From positions 3,472,001 through 3,536,000 of the forward strand of contig JANUWI010000002.1 in the NCBI GenBank assembly GCA_025504975.1: a stretch of 64,000 bases of DNA, in the 5' to 3' direction. The stretch is from Plenodomus lindquistii. Taxonomy: Eukaryota; Ascomycota; Dothideomycetes; Pleosporales; Leptosphaeriaceae. This document shows, piece by piece, positions 50,297 to 62,400 of this stretch (positions are counted from its first letter, which is position 1; each line of letters begins with the position of its first letter). The notes below the pieces were generated by a model. That model was not told the DNA's origin. It made no database searches and saw only the letters and a list, made by a program, of their open reading frames with translations. A program made the translations under genes and the position numbers.

Positions 50297-50501
50297 TATT
50301 ATAGATTAAACCTATAACCTCTAGCTATTAGAGCTCTAGAGCTACTCTGCCGGCGCTAGGCTTAAATAAACGCGCTTTAGTTAGTAGAAATACTATAGTT
50401 CTACTTTATGTATAGAAAACTAGCTCTTTATATAGTATTTTACTCTAGAGGTTTAATTTATATAATCTATAAATACTTCTATAATTCTCTATACCTTTAT
50501 A
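50297..50501 (+). repeat. E5 5' LTR
   Basis: 205 bp; starts 'tattatagattaaacc', contains 'agctctagagctac' and 'gcgcgctttagttag'-type blocks, ends 'acctttata'. Aligned without gaps to 57399-57603. Confidence 0.93.
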
Positions 50502-52900
50502 CTATACTATATAAATTTAATACCTAGAATATCTTGTATTAGCCTATTACTAGAAACTATATTTAGTAAGTATATTAGTTATATAAAGTAATTACTTACA
50601 CTAAACTAAACTTTTAAAATACTATACTAATACTACTATAACTATCTATATAGAATTACTATATTAATAGAGCTCTATTATTATAACTATAGAGTAGAAT
50701 CTAAATGCCTATAAATAAGTTACTATGTAAAGTTAGCACGATTAAATAGAATAGAGATAGTAATAAATATTTAGCTAGAAGTTTAGTATAACCTAGTTAT
50801 TTATATTAGCTAGGAATATAGAGGGTATAAGTTAAGCCTAGAGTAATAATAGTTACTAGAATACTAATAGAAAACTAAAGCTGTTTTAAATAAGCTAGTA
50901 GATATAGTTATATAATATAGTAGAAGTAAACTAGCTATAGATTAGTATAAAAACTATAATTAAATATAAAAGTTATATATACCTGTAACTACTTTTATTA
51001 CTAATTATAATAAACTATATATAATATATATTATAACTATATAGTTTATTAAAACTATTTTTTTAAATATAATATTCTATAGTAATTATAAACTACTTTA
51101 TCTATTAGTTTACTATACTAGTAGTATAGTACTACTCTAACTATTAAATATAAACTAGCTAGACTAAAGCACTTTAAAACGCTATATATTTATATTTATA
51201 GGTTTTAAACGTAGTACTAGCACGTTTAGTAAACTAGAACTAAGCTTTTTTTATAGTAAATGTAGATATATAAAACTTATATACTATTACTAGTAATATT
51301 TAAAATACTAAGCTTTAACTATACTAAATAATATAAAGTACTATAAAATAAATATAGGTACCTAAATAAAAACGCTAATTAGTTTAAATAGAAATACTAT
51401 AATATACTTAAAAACTAGACTAAAGTTTATAAAAAAGTAAAAGCTTAGACTTAGACTATTATAAACTTATAATAGAAAGTTAAAAATATTAATTAATAAT
51501 TTATTTAGAGCTTTTACCTATTAAGTATATTTAATTATAATATAGTTTTACCTATTCTAATACTATAATAACTAAACGTAAGCTTTATAAATACTATTGT
51601 TTTTTTTAAATACTACACACTTTATATTCTTTTTTTTTCTAGTAGATTTCTATTTAATTTACTTTACCTACTTTTTTATATATATATAGCTATATTATCT
51701 ATATATAGTTAAGCTCTTTATATACTAGATATTATAACTTTTTTTAGTAAATAAAATAATAACTTTAAAAAATAGCGTAGAACTATAATAGATAAGTATA
51801 AAACTTATAAAAAAAATACTATCTAGAATATTTAAAAAAATTTATATTAGGTAAAGTATAGGTACTAGTTAAGTATATCTATTTCAATACGTATATAAAG
51901 CTATTTAATATAATATACTTTTTCTATAGATATAAAATTTATTAGAAGATTACTAAAGCTAAAGCTAAACTAGTTAATAGTAGCTTATTATAGAAGTCTA
52001 GTAAGTTATACTCTATTTAAAAAGCTTAATATATAGCTATAGTTACTATTATTAATTATAGTAACTAAACTATAGTTATATATACCTAGTGTTTTATATA
52101 ATAAAACTTTATGTAAGTAATATTAAATAGCTTATAATCTAGTAAACTACTAGTTTAGTTTTTAATATAGATTTAATACCTAAACTTAGTCTATAATAAA
52201 ATTATTTTTAGGTAATCTAAAGTTAAACTGTCTATAAAAAAGAGTTTAAGTTTAACTAGAATAATTACTTTAATAACTATAACGCTTTTTTATAATAATT
52301 AATAATAATATATTAATTACTATACTACTAAAAGTTATATATAATAAAAATAAAAAAAATCTATAAATATAATCTATATTATAAGTATAATAAGCCTAGC
52401 TATTATTAAAAAGCTAGAGCACTTTATAAGAATAACCTATAGATACTATCTAATAAGATTGCTTATTTTAGCGTAATAACACTTTTATCTCTAGTTAAAA
52501 ATAAAACCTATTATTTTAGATAAAAAGATAGAGAATAAAGGTACTGTTATTACTATAGATAACTAGTTATATAATAAAAACAGCTACTCTATTAACTTAG
52601 ATTTTTAAATACTTTTAAGCTAAATTAAACTTAGAAGCTCTTTTAGAGTAATAAAAGAAAATAAATAAAATAATAAACTAAGTAGTATACTTAATTTAAA
52701 GTTATAGCTATAAACTTTTATGCTATTACTATAATTCTATTACTAGTTTTTATATACTATGTCTCTACTATAAATATTTACTTAAAAGTACTAGTTATAA
52801 CTAAATAACTAGAGTTTTCTAGCTACGTTAAAGTTATACCTAGAAAATAAATAAAAAAGATTATACTAGAAAATATAAAAGTAAATACTAGATTTATAAA
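50502..52900 (+). pseudogene. E5 leader and gag region (relic)
   Basis: About 2.4 kb between LTR and protease, where gag is expected. Coding-like Lys/Tyr-rich plus-strand stretches occur (for example about 51300-51500 and 52820-52980) but I could not follow one frame throughout or find a zinc knuckle. Confidence 0.45.
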
Positions 52901-52979
52901 TAAAGCTTAGGTAAAAAAATATTATATAAAAAGGATTAAAACTAAATAGCCTATTAAACTAAAACTAGTAGATAAAAAC

Positions 52980-54870
52980 TTAATAGACATTTTTAAAAAA
53001 GTAACTAATATTAATATTTATTATAGCTTTTATACCTCTACTATTCTATACTATATTACTAATTTAAATAATTATAATATTATTCTAGGTATAATATAGT
53101 TTAATAAACACTATTTTAATATATAATTTAATAAAAGGTAAGTAATAGAATTCTCTTTTACTTACTATAAGCTTAACTACTTTAAAAATAGTCTACTAGA
53201 GATAGTATATAATAATAGAATAGCTAATAGTAAAATATATATATTAACTCTAGTAGAAAACCTATCTATAATTTTAGTATATATAGTATAGGGATTAGTA
53301 ATATAATAACTAGAGTAAATTATTTAAATAGAGCTCTATTATTAGAATTAACTAGGTTAACTTTCTAATGAAAATACTAGTAATAAAGCTCTACGTAAAA
53401 AGTCTACTTTACTTACTACTATTTTATATAAAAACGTTAGTAAATATATAGATAAAATAAAAAAGCTGTCTATAACTAGAGAGAAAATAGTAAAGTTAGT
53501 ACTATTTTAGGTGCTTTAATACGTTTTTAATCTTTTTAATCTATATTTATTATACTAGCTACTTTTTTAATGCTTTAGAGTTAACTATATAATTAATATT
53601 ACTAATAAAATAGCTTTTTAACTACACATTTATAGGCTTACCTAATTAAAAAGTAAAGTAATAAAGTTTATATTAATAATATACTCTAGAAAAGATTTCT
53701 ATAATCTAGTACTTTACTATTTATATTAGTAGTACCTATTATTAAAAAGCTAGGTTATAGATTATAGATCTATATAAACTATTACACTTTTAATAATATT
53801 ACTAAAAAAAACTATAATTTACTATCTATTATTAAAAAGATATTAGTTTATATAGCTAAAGTTAGAATTATAATACTTATAGACGTAGTTATTACTTTTA
53901 ATAAAGTCTATATAAAAAAAAGTAATAATAAAAACCTACGTTTTTAATCTAGTATAAACTATATAAATATCTAGTTATACTATTTAGATTATATATTATA
54001 CCTAGTACTTTCTAAACGTTTATTAATAAAATACTATAGAACTATTTTAATATTATCTATACCACGTATCTAGATAACGTTCTAATTTATAGTAATAATA
54101 AAGTAAAGTACTAAAATTATATATCTATAGTTCTATTAAAACTTTAAAAAGTAAAACTATTTTTAAATTTTATAAAGTATTAATTTAAAACTAAATATAT
54201 TAAATATTTAGAACTTATTTTTACTACTAATAGTATTAAAATGGACTCTACTAAAGTAAAAATAGTACTAGAATAGTAATTTCTACGTACTATAAAAGAT
54301 ATATAATTCTGTCTAGAATTCTATAACTTCTACTAATATTTTATTAAAGCCTTTTTCTATATTATAAAACTACTTATAGAGTTAACTAAATATAGTAGGT
54401 AAAAGGCGTTTTTTTTAATAATAATAGCTTTACTACTATAGCCTTTAACTAGTTTAAAATAGTATTTAGTAAAGTAAGTATACTAGTCTATTTTAACTCT
54501 AATTTAAATATATATTTTAAAATAGACGTTTTAGATTCTATTATAGCTACTATCTTTTTATAAATAGTTAATAGTATTTTATATTCTATTATATTTTAAT
54601 TATATAAAATAATATCTACTAAGTATAACTATAAAATCTATAATAAAAAACTCTTTATAATAGTTTATACTTTTAAAAAGTAGAGGTTTAAACTATCTAG
54701 TTTTAAAAACTCTATATAAATACTATCTAATTATTAAACTTTATAGAGCTTTATAATAACTAAATAGCTTAATTACTATTAGACACGCTAGGTAGAGTTT
54801 ATTACTAAGTTTAACTTTTAAACTAAGTACTATTCTAGTAAATTAGGTACTAAGCCTAATACATTTATTT
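52980..54870 (+). pseudogene. E5 protease, reverse transcriptase and RNase H (relic)
   Basis: Protease: 'LNNYNIILGI-x-FNKHYFNI-x-F' at about 53060-53130, the 'DYDIILGMPWLxxHxPxIDW' end of Ty3 proteases. RT: 'HIYRLT-x-LKSKVIKFI' near 53620 (fingers), 'VIDYRSI' near 53755 (the DYRALN block), 'RIIILIDVVITFNKVYIKK' near 53860 (palm, first catalytic Asp intact), YLDD region near 54050. Then 'KMDSTKVKIVLE' near 54238. RNase H at 54500-54850: 'KIDVLDSIIATI', 'YNYKIYNKKLFIIVYTFKK', 'SSKLGTKPNTFI' (the RPGKLGTKPDALTRR block). Breaks are at Gln/Trp sites plus frame changes from small indels. Confidence 0.92.
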
Positions 54871-55379
54871 AGTAACTAGAAAATTTCTCTAATTATACTA
54901 ATAATAAGCGTTACTACTAATACTTTAAGTTATTATTAGACTTTATTAAGTTAACTCTAAAGTATAAGTTAAAACTCTATTATTTAAATATAATAGTAGT
55001 AGTTATTAAGCCTTTTATTTTACTATATATAACTTTTACTAGCTATAATAAAACTCTATTAGCGTTACGTAAATAATATATATACTTAGTAAAAAAAAAA
55101 ACTTAGCTATAATAATAATTATAGTAGCTAATAAAACTTTTTCTAAAAAAAACTTTATAGACTATATATACTAAAGTAGTAGCTTTAACTCTATATTATA
55201 AAATATTCTAAAAGCTAAAGTAGATAGTAAGTAGCGTATTCTCTATAATCTAATATATAGTAAATAGTAGCTGTAAATAGAGTTAGATAACTATTAGCTA
55301 GATAATAATATCTTTAATATTTATAGAAAAATCTATATTTCTAATTATAATAATCTAAAAAAAGTAGTTATTAAAAAAG

Positions 55380-56200
55380 CCTATTATAGAATATACGCTA
55401 GCTATAAAGGTAAATATAAAATATATACTAAAATTAGTTAATAATACTACTAGCTATATATAACTACTAATATTACTAAATATATTTAAAACTATCTAAT
55501 TTATAAAAAAACTAAAGTATTTTATAAAGGTAAATAAAGCTTTCTATACCTACTCTCTATATTTAATCTATATTAGATAAATATATCTATAAACTATATT
55601 ACCTATCTACTTTTTTATATAGATAATAGTTATATATATACTAACATCTTTATTATTATAAACTAGTTTAGTAAAAAAAAAAGTTTATACTTATTATAAA
55701 TCTATAAATTAATATATTTATATACGCGTTTATTAAATATATATAGTATAAAAAAAAGTACCTAGAAACTATTATTAGTAATAAAAAAGTTTAATTTATT
55801 TTATAATTTTAAACACATTTATATTAATAACTTGAAACTAAGCTAAAGTTATCTACTACGTTTTATCTAGAGTTTAATAGCTAAATAGAAAATGTAAACG
55901 CCTTTTTTAAATAATACCTCTAAATTTATATTAATTATAAATAAAATAACTAGGCTTTATTCTTTCTAATAGTAGAGTTTAAAGTAAATACTGCTAGTAG
56001 CGTAAGTACTAGTATATTAGCTTTTAAAGCTATAAAAAGCTATTTACTACGCTTTAGCTTTAAACCTATAACTATATTTAAAAAAGATTAGCTATTACTA
56101 GTATCTATACGCGTAGACTATTTATAAGCTAACTAATTTACTATTAAATTTAACTAACTCTATTATAAACTATAATTTAGCTTTTAATAGATTTAAATTA
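55380..56200 (+). pseudogene. E5 integrase (relic)
   Basis: Linker and core: 'IDNSYIYTNIFIIIN-x-FSKK' at about 55618-55685 (the DGYTDILVIVDRFSK block). 'NNLKLS' with 'FN' and 'KMxTPFLNNTSKFI' near 55830-55925 correspond to the LSTAFHPQTDGQTE.VN..LEQYL region, with a shifted frame. 'YYALALNLQLYLKK' near 56045 begins the segment after the core. Catalytic residues are only partly traceable because the frame moves. Confidence 0.82.
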
Positions 56201-56209
56201 AATAAGTAG

Positions 56210-56780
56210 AATAGCCTAATAAAGTTTATATATCTATAGAAAAGTTACGTATTAGAAATTATATTATACTAAATACCTAAAATATTTATATAATATAACC
56301 TAATTAATTACTAGATTTTAAAAATTAAAGATAATACTTAATTTCCTGTGTTATTAATAATATAGCTTATAAAGTAGCTTTATTAAAAAAGTTTTAGAAA
56401 GTATATAACGTTTTTTACCTATAGCTACTCTACTATATTATTATAAATAAACTTTCTAGCTAGATAATAGATAATAAAAGCTAGGTATAAATTACTAAAT
56501 CTAATATTAATAATAATACTAACTATTTTATTAAAGCTATTATTAATAGCTGCGTTAATAGCAAGTTATATAATCTATATAACTAATTTAAAAGCCTACT
56601 ATAATACTAAGTATACTAGGCTAACTATTCTAATAAATCTAATAATCTAGTTTAGAAACTTTATACTAATTTTTTAAACTCTACTAAACTTATTTATAAA
56701 TACTATACTATTTACTCTACTAAGCCTAGACTATATAAAAAGTTTATAATACTTATTAGTAAATAGAGACTACTTATAAT
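56210..56780 (+). pseudogene. E5 integrase C-terminal domain and chromodomain (relic)
   Basis: One frame reads 'TQNIYII-x-PNQLLDFKN', 'ALLKKF-x-KVYNVF' (GPF/Y-like C-terminal module), then at about 56540-56740 'CVNSKLYNLYN', 'LL-x-YQV', 'NYSNKSNNLV', 'KLYTNFLNSTKLI-x-KYY'. The last part follows chromodomains ('LQYxVxWxGYxx....WEPxxxLxNAxxLVxxYH'), with Trp codons turned into TAG/TAA. Marks E5 as a chromovirus distinct from E3. Confidence 0.85.
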
Positions 56781-57398
56781 AATTATAGCTGCAATCTTCA
56801 ACTTTATAATACACTAGAAAAATTACTTAGTAAATACTTTTATTATAATTTACTATAATATATTAATTACGTAGTAAAAAAAGTACTACTACTAAATAAT
56901 CTAGTATAGTATATTATAAAGTAGTTTTTTAATCTAAACTTATATACTATAAAGTAGAAAGGACTTTATTATAGTATAATAACTAGAAATATAATAGAAT
57001 TTTTACTTAGTAACTACAATAGTAATAGCTAAAAGAATTACTAGATATATTATCTAGTAGTTATATTATATAAATTACTTTTTCTATCTAATATATTAAC
57101 TACTATTTATAGTATACTTTATAAATCTACTAAAAGCCTTTTTAGAAGCTACTAAAGCTTTTATATAATAGAGCCTTTTAAACCTTTAATAGATAAAGCT
57201 ATAAGACATAAATAATAAAAGGATATATAAAACGTTACTATAGAATAATAATTAGAGATATAAAAGATAGTAGCTTATTAGCTAATAGTAATATTATTAT
57301 TTACTTTAGGTAGTAAACCTATGTATAGCTTTATAAAACGTAGTAATCTTTATATATTATTAAGTAACTAGAACTACTCTATTTAAAAAAGAAGATAG

Positions 57399-57603
57399 TA
57401 TTATAGATTAAATCTATAACTTCTAGCTATTAGAGCTCTAGAGCTACTCTACTAGCGCTAGGCTTAAATAGGCGCGCTTTAGTTAGTAGAAATACTATAG
57501 TTCTACTTTACGTATAGAAAACTAGCTCTCTACGTAGTATTTTACTCTAGAGGTCTAACCTATATAATCTATAAATACTTTTACAATTGCTTATACCTTT
57601 ATA
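57399..57603 (+). repeat. E5 3' LTR
   Basis: 205 bp, partner of 50297-50501; preceded by purine-rich 'aaaaaagaagatag'. Confidence 0.93.
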
Positions 57604-57992
57604 TATCTACTAGTATTCTATTAATAGAGAGGTAGCTAATTAGAAAGGATTTATTTTACATATTTTTATTTAAGCTATATATTCTATATATTAATATATT
57701 ATAGCTTTATAGTAATATATTCTTTTTTACTAATAGTAAACTATATTATTTATTAATTATTATAGAAAATTCTATATAGCTTAGGTATAGATATATAGAG
57801 CGTCTAGAAGAATTTCTAAAACTCTATTAACTTTCTAGTAATAAATTTAAAAAATAGTAGCTTAGCTTTAGTTATTAATATTATAATAGTTACCTAATAA
57901 GCTATTTTCTATATAATTACTTTTTTATTAAGTATAATAATATAGCTTTTAAATAAATATTATATTTAAATATTATCTATTAAAAAAAGTAT
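57604..57992 (-). pseudogene. Copia RNase H relic (piece 2 of 3)
   Basis: On the minus strand from about 57990: 'IIFKYNIYLKAILLYLIKK' and 'LKLSYYFLNLLLES' fit the copia 'DASFADxxxxRKSSxGYxFxLxGGPIxWxAxKQxTVxxSSTEAELxALS' region. Then 'FRNSSRRSIYLYLSYIEFS', 'KNILL-x-SYNILIYRIYSL' and 'SFLISYLSINRILVD' fit 'CDNxQTIRLL', 'LRHVDIxxHWLRxEV' and 'IxWVPTxxMVADG'. It is bounded by FL2-2 at one side and E5 at the other. Confidence 0.82.
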
Positions 57993-57994
57993 TA

Positions 57995-59858
57995 ACGTAC
58001 TTTATAGATAAACAGTCTATATAGATAAGTAGTCTACCTCTACTAAAACCCTACTAAAACTACACACATCTATATAATATTCTACTAATAATACTAGATA
58101 GAACTCTCTAATAAAGCTTAGATACAGCTTACGCTACAGGCTTTAAAATAAAATATAAATCTTTTTTTATAACACGCTGTAGCTATTTATAACGTCTTCT
58201 ATACTACTTTATATTAAAAACGCACTAGTTAACCTCTACGTAGAGATTATACGCCTAATCTAAAAAAACTAGATAAAAATAAAAAAAAGGTAATTATTTA
58301 GTATATACTTAAGCTATATACGTAAGAATTTTCTCTAAAGCTTATAGCTATAGTAGATATAGCTAATTTATTACGTAATAAATATAATCTAGACTATATT
58401 AGCGTAAACTAGCCTAGTACATTTATTAAACGCTACTCTAAATTTAAAGTAAAGTTTAATTATAAGTATAACTATAAAAAAGCCTTATATAAAAATTTAA
58501 AAGTTATTAAAGCCTAGTTTAAACTAGTAGCTAATATAAAAAAAAAGTATAGTATCTAGAATAAAAACATATATAACTTTAATAAAATAGGCTTTATAAT
58601 AGACTAGATATTAATAGAAGTAGTTATTATAGCTTTAGAGTATTAAAAATAACTAAAGGCAGTCTAGTAGGGTAACTAGAAGTAGATAATAGTTATCTAG
58701 AGAATTAACGCGATAGAATAGGCTATTCTACCTTTTATTATTTTTAAAGGCTACTACTATTTTTTAGCCTAGTATAAAAAGAATAGTCTACCTAGAGATT
58801 AGATTATTATAGTCTCTAAAAACAGCTAGATAACTAATAAGCTTAGATATTAGTAGCTAGAGCACTTTAATACCTATACTAAAACGCGTACTATTAGAAA
58901 GTACTAGCTATTTATTATTAATAGCTATAAAAGCTACAACTCGCTTAAATTCTAGTAATACTATAAAAAAAAAAGATTATTACTATATATATACTTTTTT
59001 ACTTATTACACCTCCTCTAGCTACTTAATATAGGTTATTTTACTTTTTTAAAGTAGGTATATAGCTGCTAAGCTAAAAAGTTTATATATAACTATATTAT
59101 ATATATTATAAAGCTTAAATTTCTACTTTACTTTATACACACTTATAAGGCTATAATAACTTCTAGTAATATCTAAAAAAGGTTTTAAAACGCTAAACTA
59201 GTTTTATATAAGCTAAAGTTAGTTATATTACGCTTTAAAGTCTAGTTACGCACTCTATTACTACTTTCTATTAATAATAAACTCTAGCAGTTATAAACTC
59301 TAAATAATACTTTTAAACTAGAGTTATAATTAATATTTATAAAAGTAAAAATTTAGAGGTATATAAATAGTTTACTAACTTCTATAGTTAAAGCTTTTAA
59401 AAAAGTATTAAAAAGGGCTATAATTATTATATATAAGCTAGTATTAGTATAGAAAAAGATTACTAAACTTTAGGCTACTAATAAAGCTGCTACGTATTAT
59501 AAATTATATAAAAAAAAGTAGGTTTAGTATAAAAATAACTTTATAGCTAAAAAAAGCCTACGTTTAACTACTCTAAAAAAGTTTAAAGCGCGTAGTAATA
59601 GAAAAAAGGTAAAAAAAAAAAAGTAGGCTAGTAAAAGCTATAAGCAGGTATAACGCTATATATAGTACTATAAAATAAAGCATAACTTATAAATGTATAA
59701 AAGTAAAATAGAAATAGTTATAGAATAGTATTTAGGCTAGTTTTACGCTGTACAGCGCTATATTATACTACTTTAGACTAGAATAGAGTGTAGTTTTAGT
59801 AGAGTCTTAGTAGAGGTAAACTACTTATCTATATAGACTACTTATCTATAAAGTACGT
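57995..59858 (+). mobile_element. Fot1/pogo-like DNA transposon FL2-2, uninterrupted
   Basis: 1864 bp with 71-bp imperfect TIRs (57995-58065 and 59788-59858; outer 'acgtactttatagata', inner 'ctactaaaactacac'), flanked by TA (57993-57994, 59859-59860). The inner TIR contains a repeated 'gataa(a/g)(c/t)agtcta' unit. Same family as FL2-1 by transposase alignment, but a different TIR subtype. It inserted into the copia element between RT and RNase H. Confidence 0.93.
58180..59640 (+). pseudogene. FL2-2 pogo-type transposase relic
   Basis: 'INxPSTFIKRYSKFKVKFNYKY' near 58410-58465 is the CENP-B-type block. 'NIYNFNKIGFII' near 58570 is the first catalytic Asp block (Asp now Asn). 'LFIINSYKSYNSLKF' near 58912 is the second Asp block (LLILDGHxSHxSxEF), again Asp now Asn. 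'YYKKKRLLLYIYFFTYY' and 'SYLI-x-VILLF' (CMPPHSSHLLQPLDVGCF) follow to about 59060. A Lys-rich C-terminal tail runs to about 59640. Length fits the roughly 540-residue Fot1 transposases. It is full length but carries many TAA/TAG. Confidence 0.9.
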
Positions 59859-59860
59859 TA

Positions 59861-61110
59861 CTATATATTATAAACTTTAAGTTACTTTAGCTATACTATA
59901 TTATATAATACTTAATTTAGTAGAAATATAGAATTATCTAGTAGATAGCTTTAAAGTACTATAAAGTAGAATTAGTAAAATATTATAAAAGTTTAAATAT
60001 AGTAAATATAATATCTAGGCGTACTATTATAGTAGTATATAAAATAGATTTAATTATTTTCTAATACTTTTTTATCTACTATTTAGTAGCTTCTCTAGTG
60101 CTTTTTTCTAGTTTAAAACTTAAAAATAGCGTGTTAGAAAGGTAGATAAAGTCTACTATACTAAACTTCTTTAAAATTTTATTAATATATTTATTATAAA
60201 CAAGTAAAATTTTTTTTAACTTAATTTCTAATTATTTATATCTCTAGGAACTATATAATTAATCTTTTATTCTCTATTAAATATTTATTTCTAAAAGTTA
60301 TTACTATCTAGTAAGTATATATAATATTAGTTTAGTAATATATAATTAGAATATTATTAATATAAAAAAGTAAGTAGATTATCTAATTAAACGTATAGAA
60401 AAGATAGAGTTTTTTTTTAAAATAATTAGGCTTAACTATTTAAAAGTTCTATAAAGCTTCTAGTACTAAAGAAGTAATAAGTTATAAAAGTTATATAAAG
60501 TTTAGAGTAGTAGTATATATTTACCTATAAGTTTATAGCTATCTAGTAGCTTTTAAATAATATTATTTTAGTAATCTATAAAAGTATTTAGAAATACTCT
60601 AATAATATTATACTAGTCTATTTTAAAGTTTTAGTAAGCTATAATTACTATAGCTAGCTAGAAAGTATAAAATATAAATATTATAGTTAATATTAAATAG
60701 CGTATATTAATAAGCTAGAGATTACTTTATACTACTATCTAGGCTTTATACTTTAGAAAATACCTATCTTTATTGTATTTATAAATAAATTTTTTTTTAG
60801 AAAAAAGTAGTTACTTTTAAACTATAAAGCACTATATAATTTTCTAGATACTTTTAAAATAGAGTATATTAATTTTTTAGTTACTAGTGTAGTAAAATAA
60901 TAGTTTTAAAAAGTATATATATAAATGTTTTTATTTAATTAGAAGCTTTAGAAAATTATTTTAGTAAATCTATTTAATTTTTAAATTTTAAAATCTAGTA
61001 GTTTTATAAATAGCTATTTTAATTACTACCTAAATAGTAGTATATTTTTAGTAAATATAAATAAAAGCTTAGTTTAAAAAGTTCTAGAAAAAAAATTATA
61101 ATAATTCTAT
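59861..61110 (-). pseudogene. Copia reverse transcriptase relic (piece 1, RT part)
   Basis: The minus strand gives 'LLFYINNILII' with Y-I-N-N at 60364-60353, the decayed YVDD box. Upstream of it is 'VKPNYFKKKLYLFY' (the F.PVxPDxSLF block), downstream 'FRNKYLIENKRLII-x-FLEI-x-IIRN' (the RFxMKDLGxLxxFLGxxIxR block) and 'TCL-x-IY' (LSQxxYI). To 59861 the sequence follows the copia segment before RNase H ('ILYNIV-x-LK-x-LKVYNI', the RxxRYLxGTKxLxI block), where FL2-2 interrupts it. The N-terminal RT half (60700-61110) is poorly readable. Confidence 0.85.
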
Positions 61111-61379
61111 TTAAAAGATTATATATAAAGTATACTCTAGAGGTAGTATTACTTTTTAATACTAAAGTATTAGAATTCTTTTTATAGACTTTTCTACTTT
61201 TATAAATAATTAATCTATTTCTAGTTATTATAGAATAAAAAAGGAAGGTATGTTTATTATATAGCTATAAATACTACTCTAGGTAGTACTATAGAAGTAG
61301 TAGTTACTTAAAAAATAGCTAGTTATTAAACTTTAGGCGCTTTATAAAACGCTTTATTAATATTATAATAAAAGTTTTC

Positions 61380-62400
61380 TAAAATTTCTTTAAATATTAG
61401 ATACTAGGCCTATTTCTATAGAATAAAGCTTACTTTATAGGCTGCTACTATAATAGCTAGGCCTAATAAAATTAGATATAAGCTATAGAGTATATTAACT
61501 AGAAAAGCTATTTAAATCTATATTAATTTATTATAACTTACTAGCTAAGCGCGCTACTAATAGTAGAAAAACCCTCTATAGTACTTAATAATTAGGTTAG
61601 CTATCTAGATTATTAGCTACTACTATATTTTTTTTACTCTCTAGCTAATAAACTAGGTTTAATTTATATAGTACTACTTCTATATTATCTAGCTTATTTA
61701 TAGCTTTAAAAAGTTAATTAAGCTAATTTAGATTTTTAGGCTAGTTTTTCTCTATTTCTAGTACTAATACTATTTATTATAACTGTTCTATTACCTAAAA
61801 AGCTAGCTTTTTAGAATTATAGAAAAGATTTCTATTAAAAGTAATATTACGTATAGTAATAATAAAGTTAAATTTAAAAATTTTAATTTTATATACATTA
61901 AATAATCTATATTCTACTAGATATCTAATATAGCTTTATAAAGTTATTTTAAAACTCTATTTATAACGCCTAGCTACTATATTTTTATTAAAAGAATAGG
62001 CTTTATAGCTATAGGCGTAAATACTATTCTAATCTAGATATAAATTAGCTATTTACAGCTAAATCTGTACTAGTTACTACTATTTAAACTTCTTTTAAAA
62101 CTATTAAAAAAGTATTTTATTTAGAGACTATATATTCTAACCCTAGAATAGATTTATATTATATAGCTTAATTACTATTTTAATAGTATAAAGCTATAAC
62201 TTTTTAGGTAAATTAGTATTAATTTTATTTTAATTTACTGTATAATAATTTTTTACTTACTTTTTCTAGTCTACTATTTAGCTTATAGATATAAAAAGGT
62301 AAGCTTTTACTTTTAATACCTATTTTTTCTATCTATATCTTAAAATCTAATAATCTACTCTAGAAGAGTATTATAATATTATTACTTTATATAATAATAT
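61380..62400 (-). pseudogene. Copia integrase region (relic)
   Basis: On the minus strand near 61560-61500, 'IEGFSTISSA' followed by a shifted frame with 'LASKL' and 'YTL' resembles the 'RTIIExARSMLxxAxLPxxFWAEAxxTAxYxxNRxP' block after the catalytic Glu of copia integrase. Position upstream of RT supports it. The DD part toward 62400 is not readable with confidence. Confidence 0.6.

Larger units (their letters stand above)
50297..57603 (+). mobile_element. E5: Ty3/gypsy chromovirus inside copia, complete but RIPed
   Basis: 205-bp LTRs at 50297-50501 and 57399-57603. Flanking TATC (50293-50296; 57604-57607) is repeated, or TATCT if the first T of the LTR is counted with the flank. Internal plus-strand order: gag region, protease, RT, RNase H, integrase, chromodomain, purine-rich tract (57384-57398). 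Total 7307 bp. It split the copia RNase H. A related LTR fragment occurs at 63838-63970. Confidence 0.93.
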
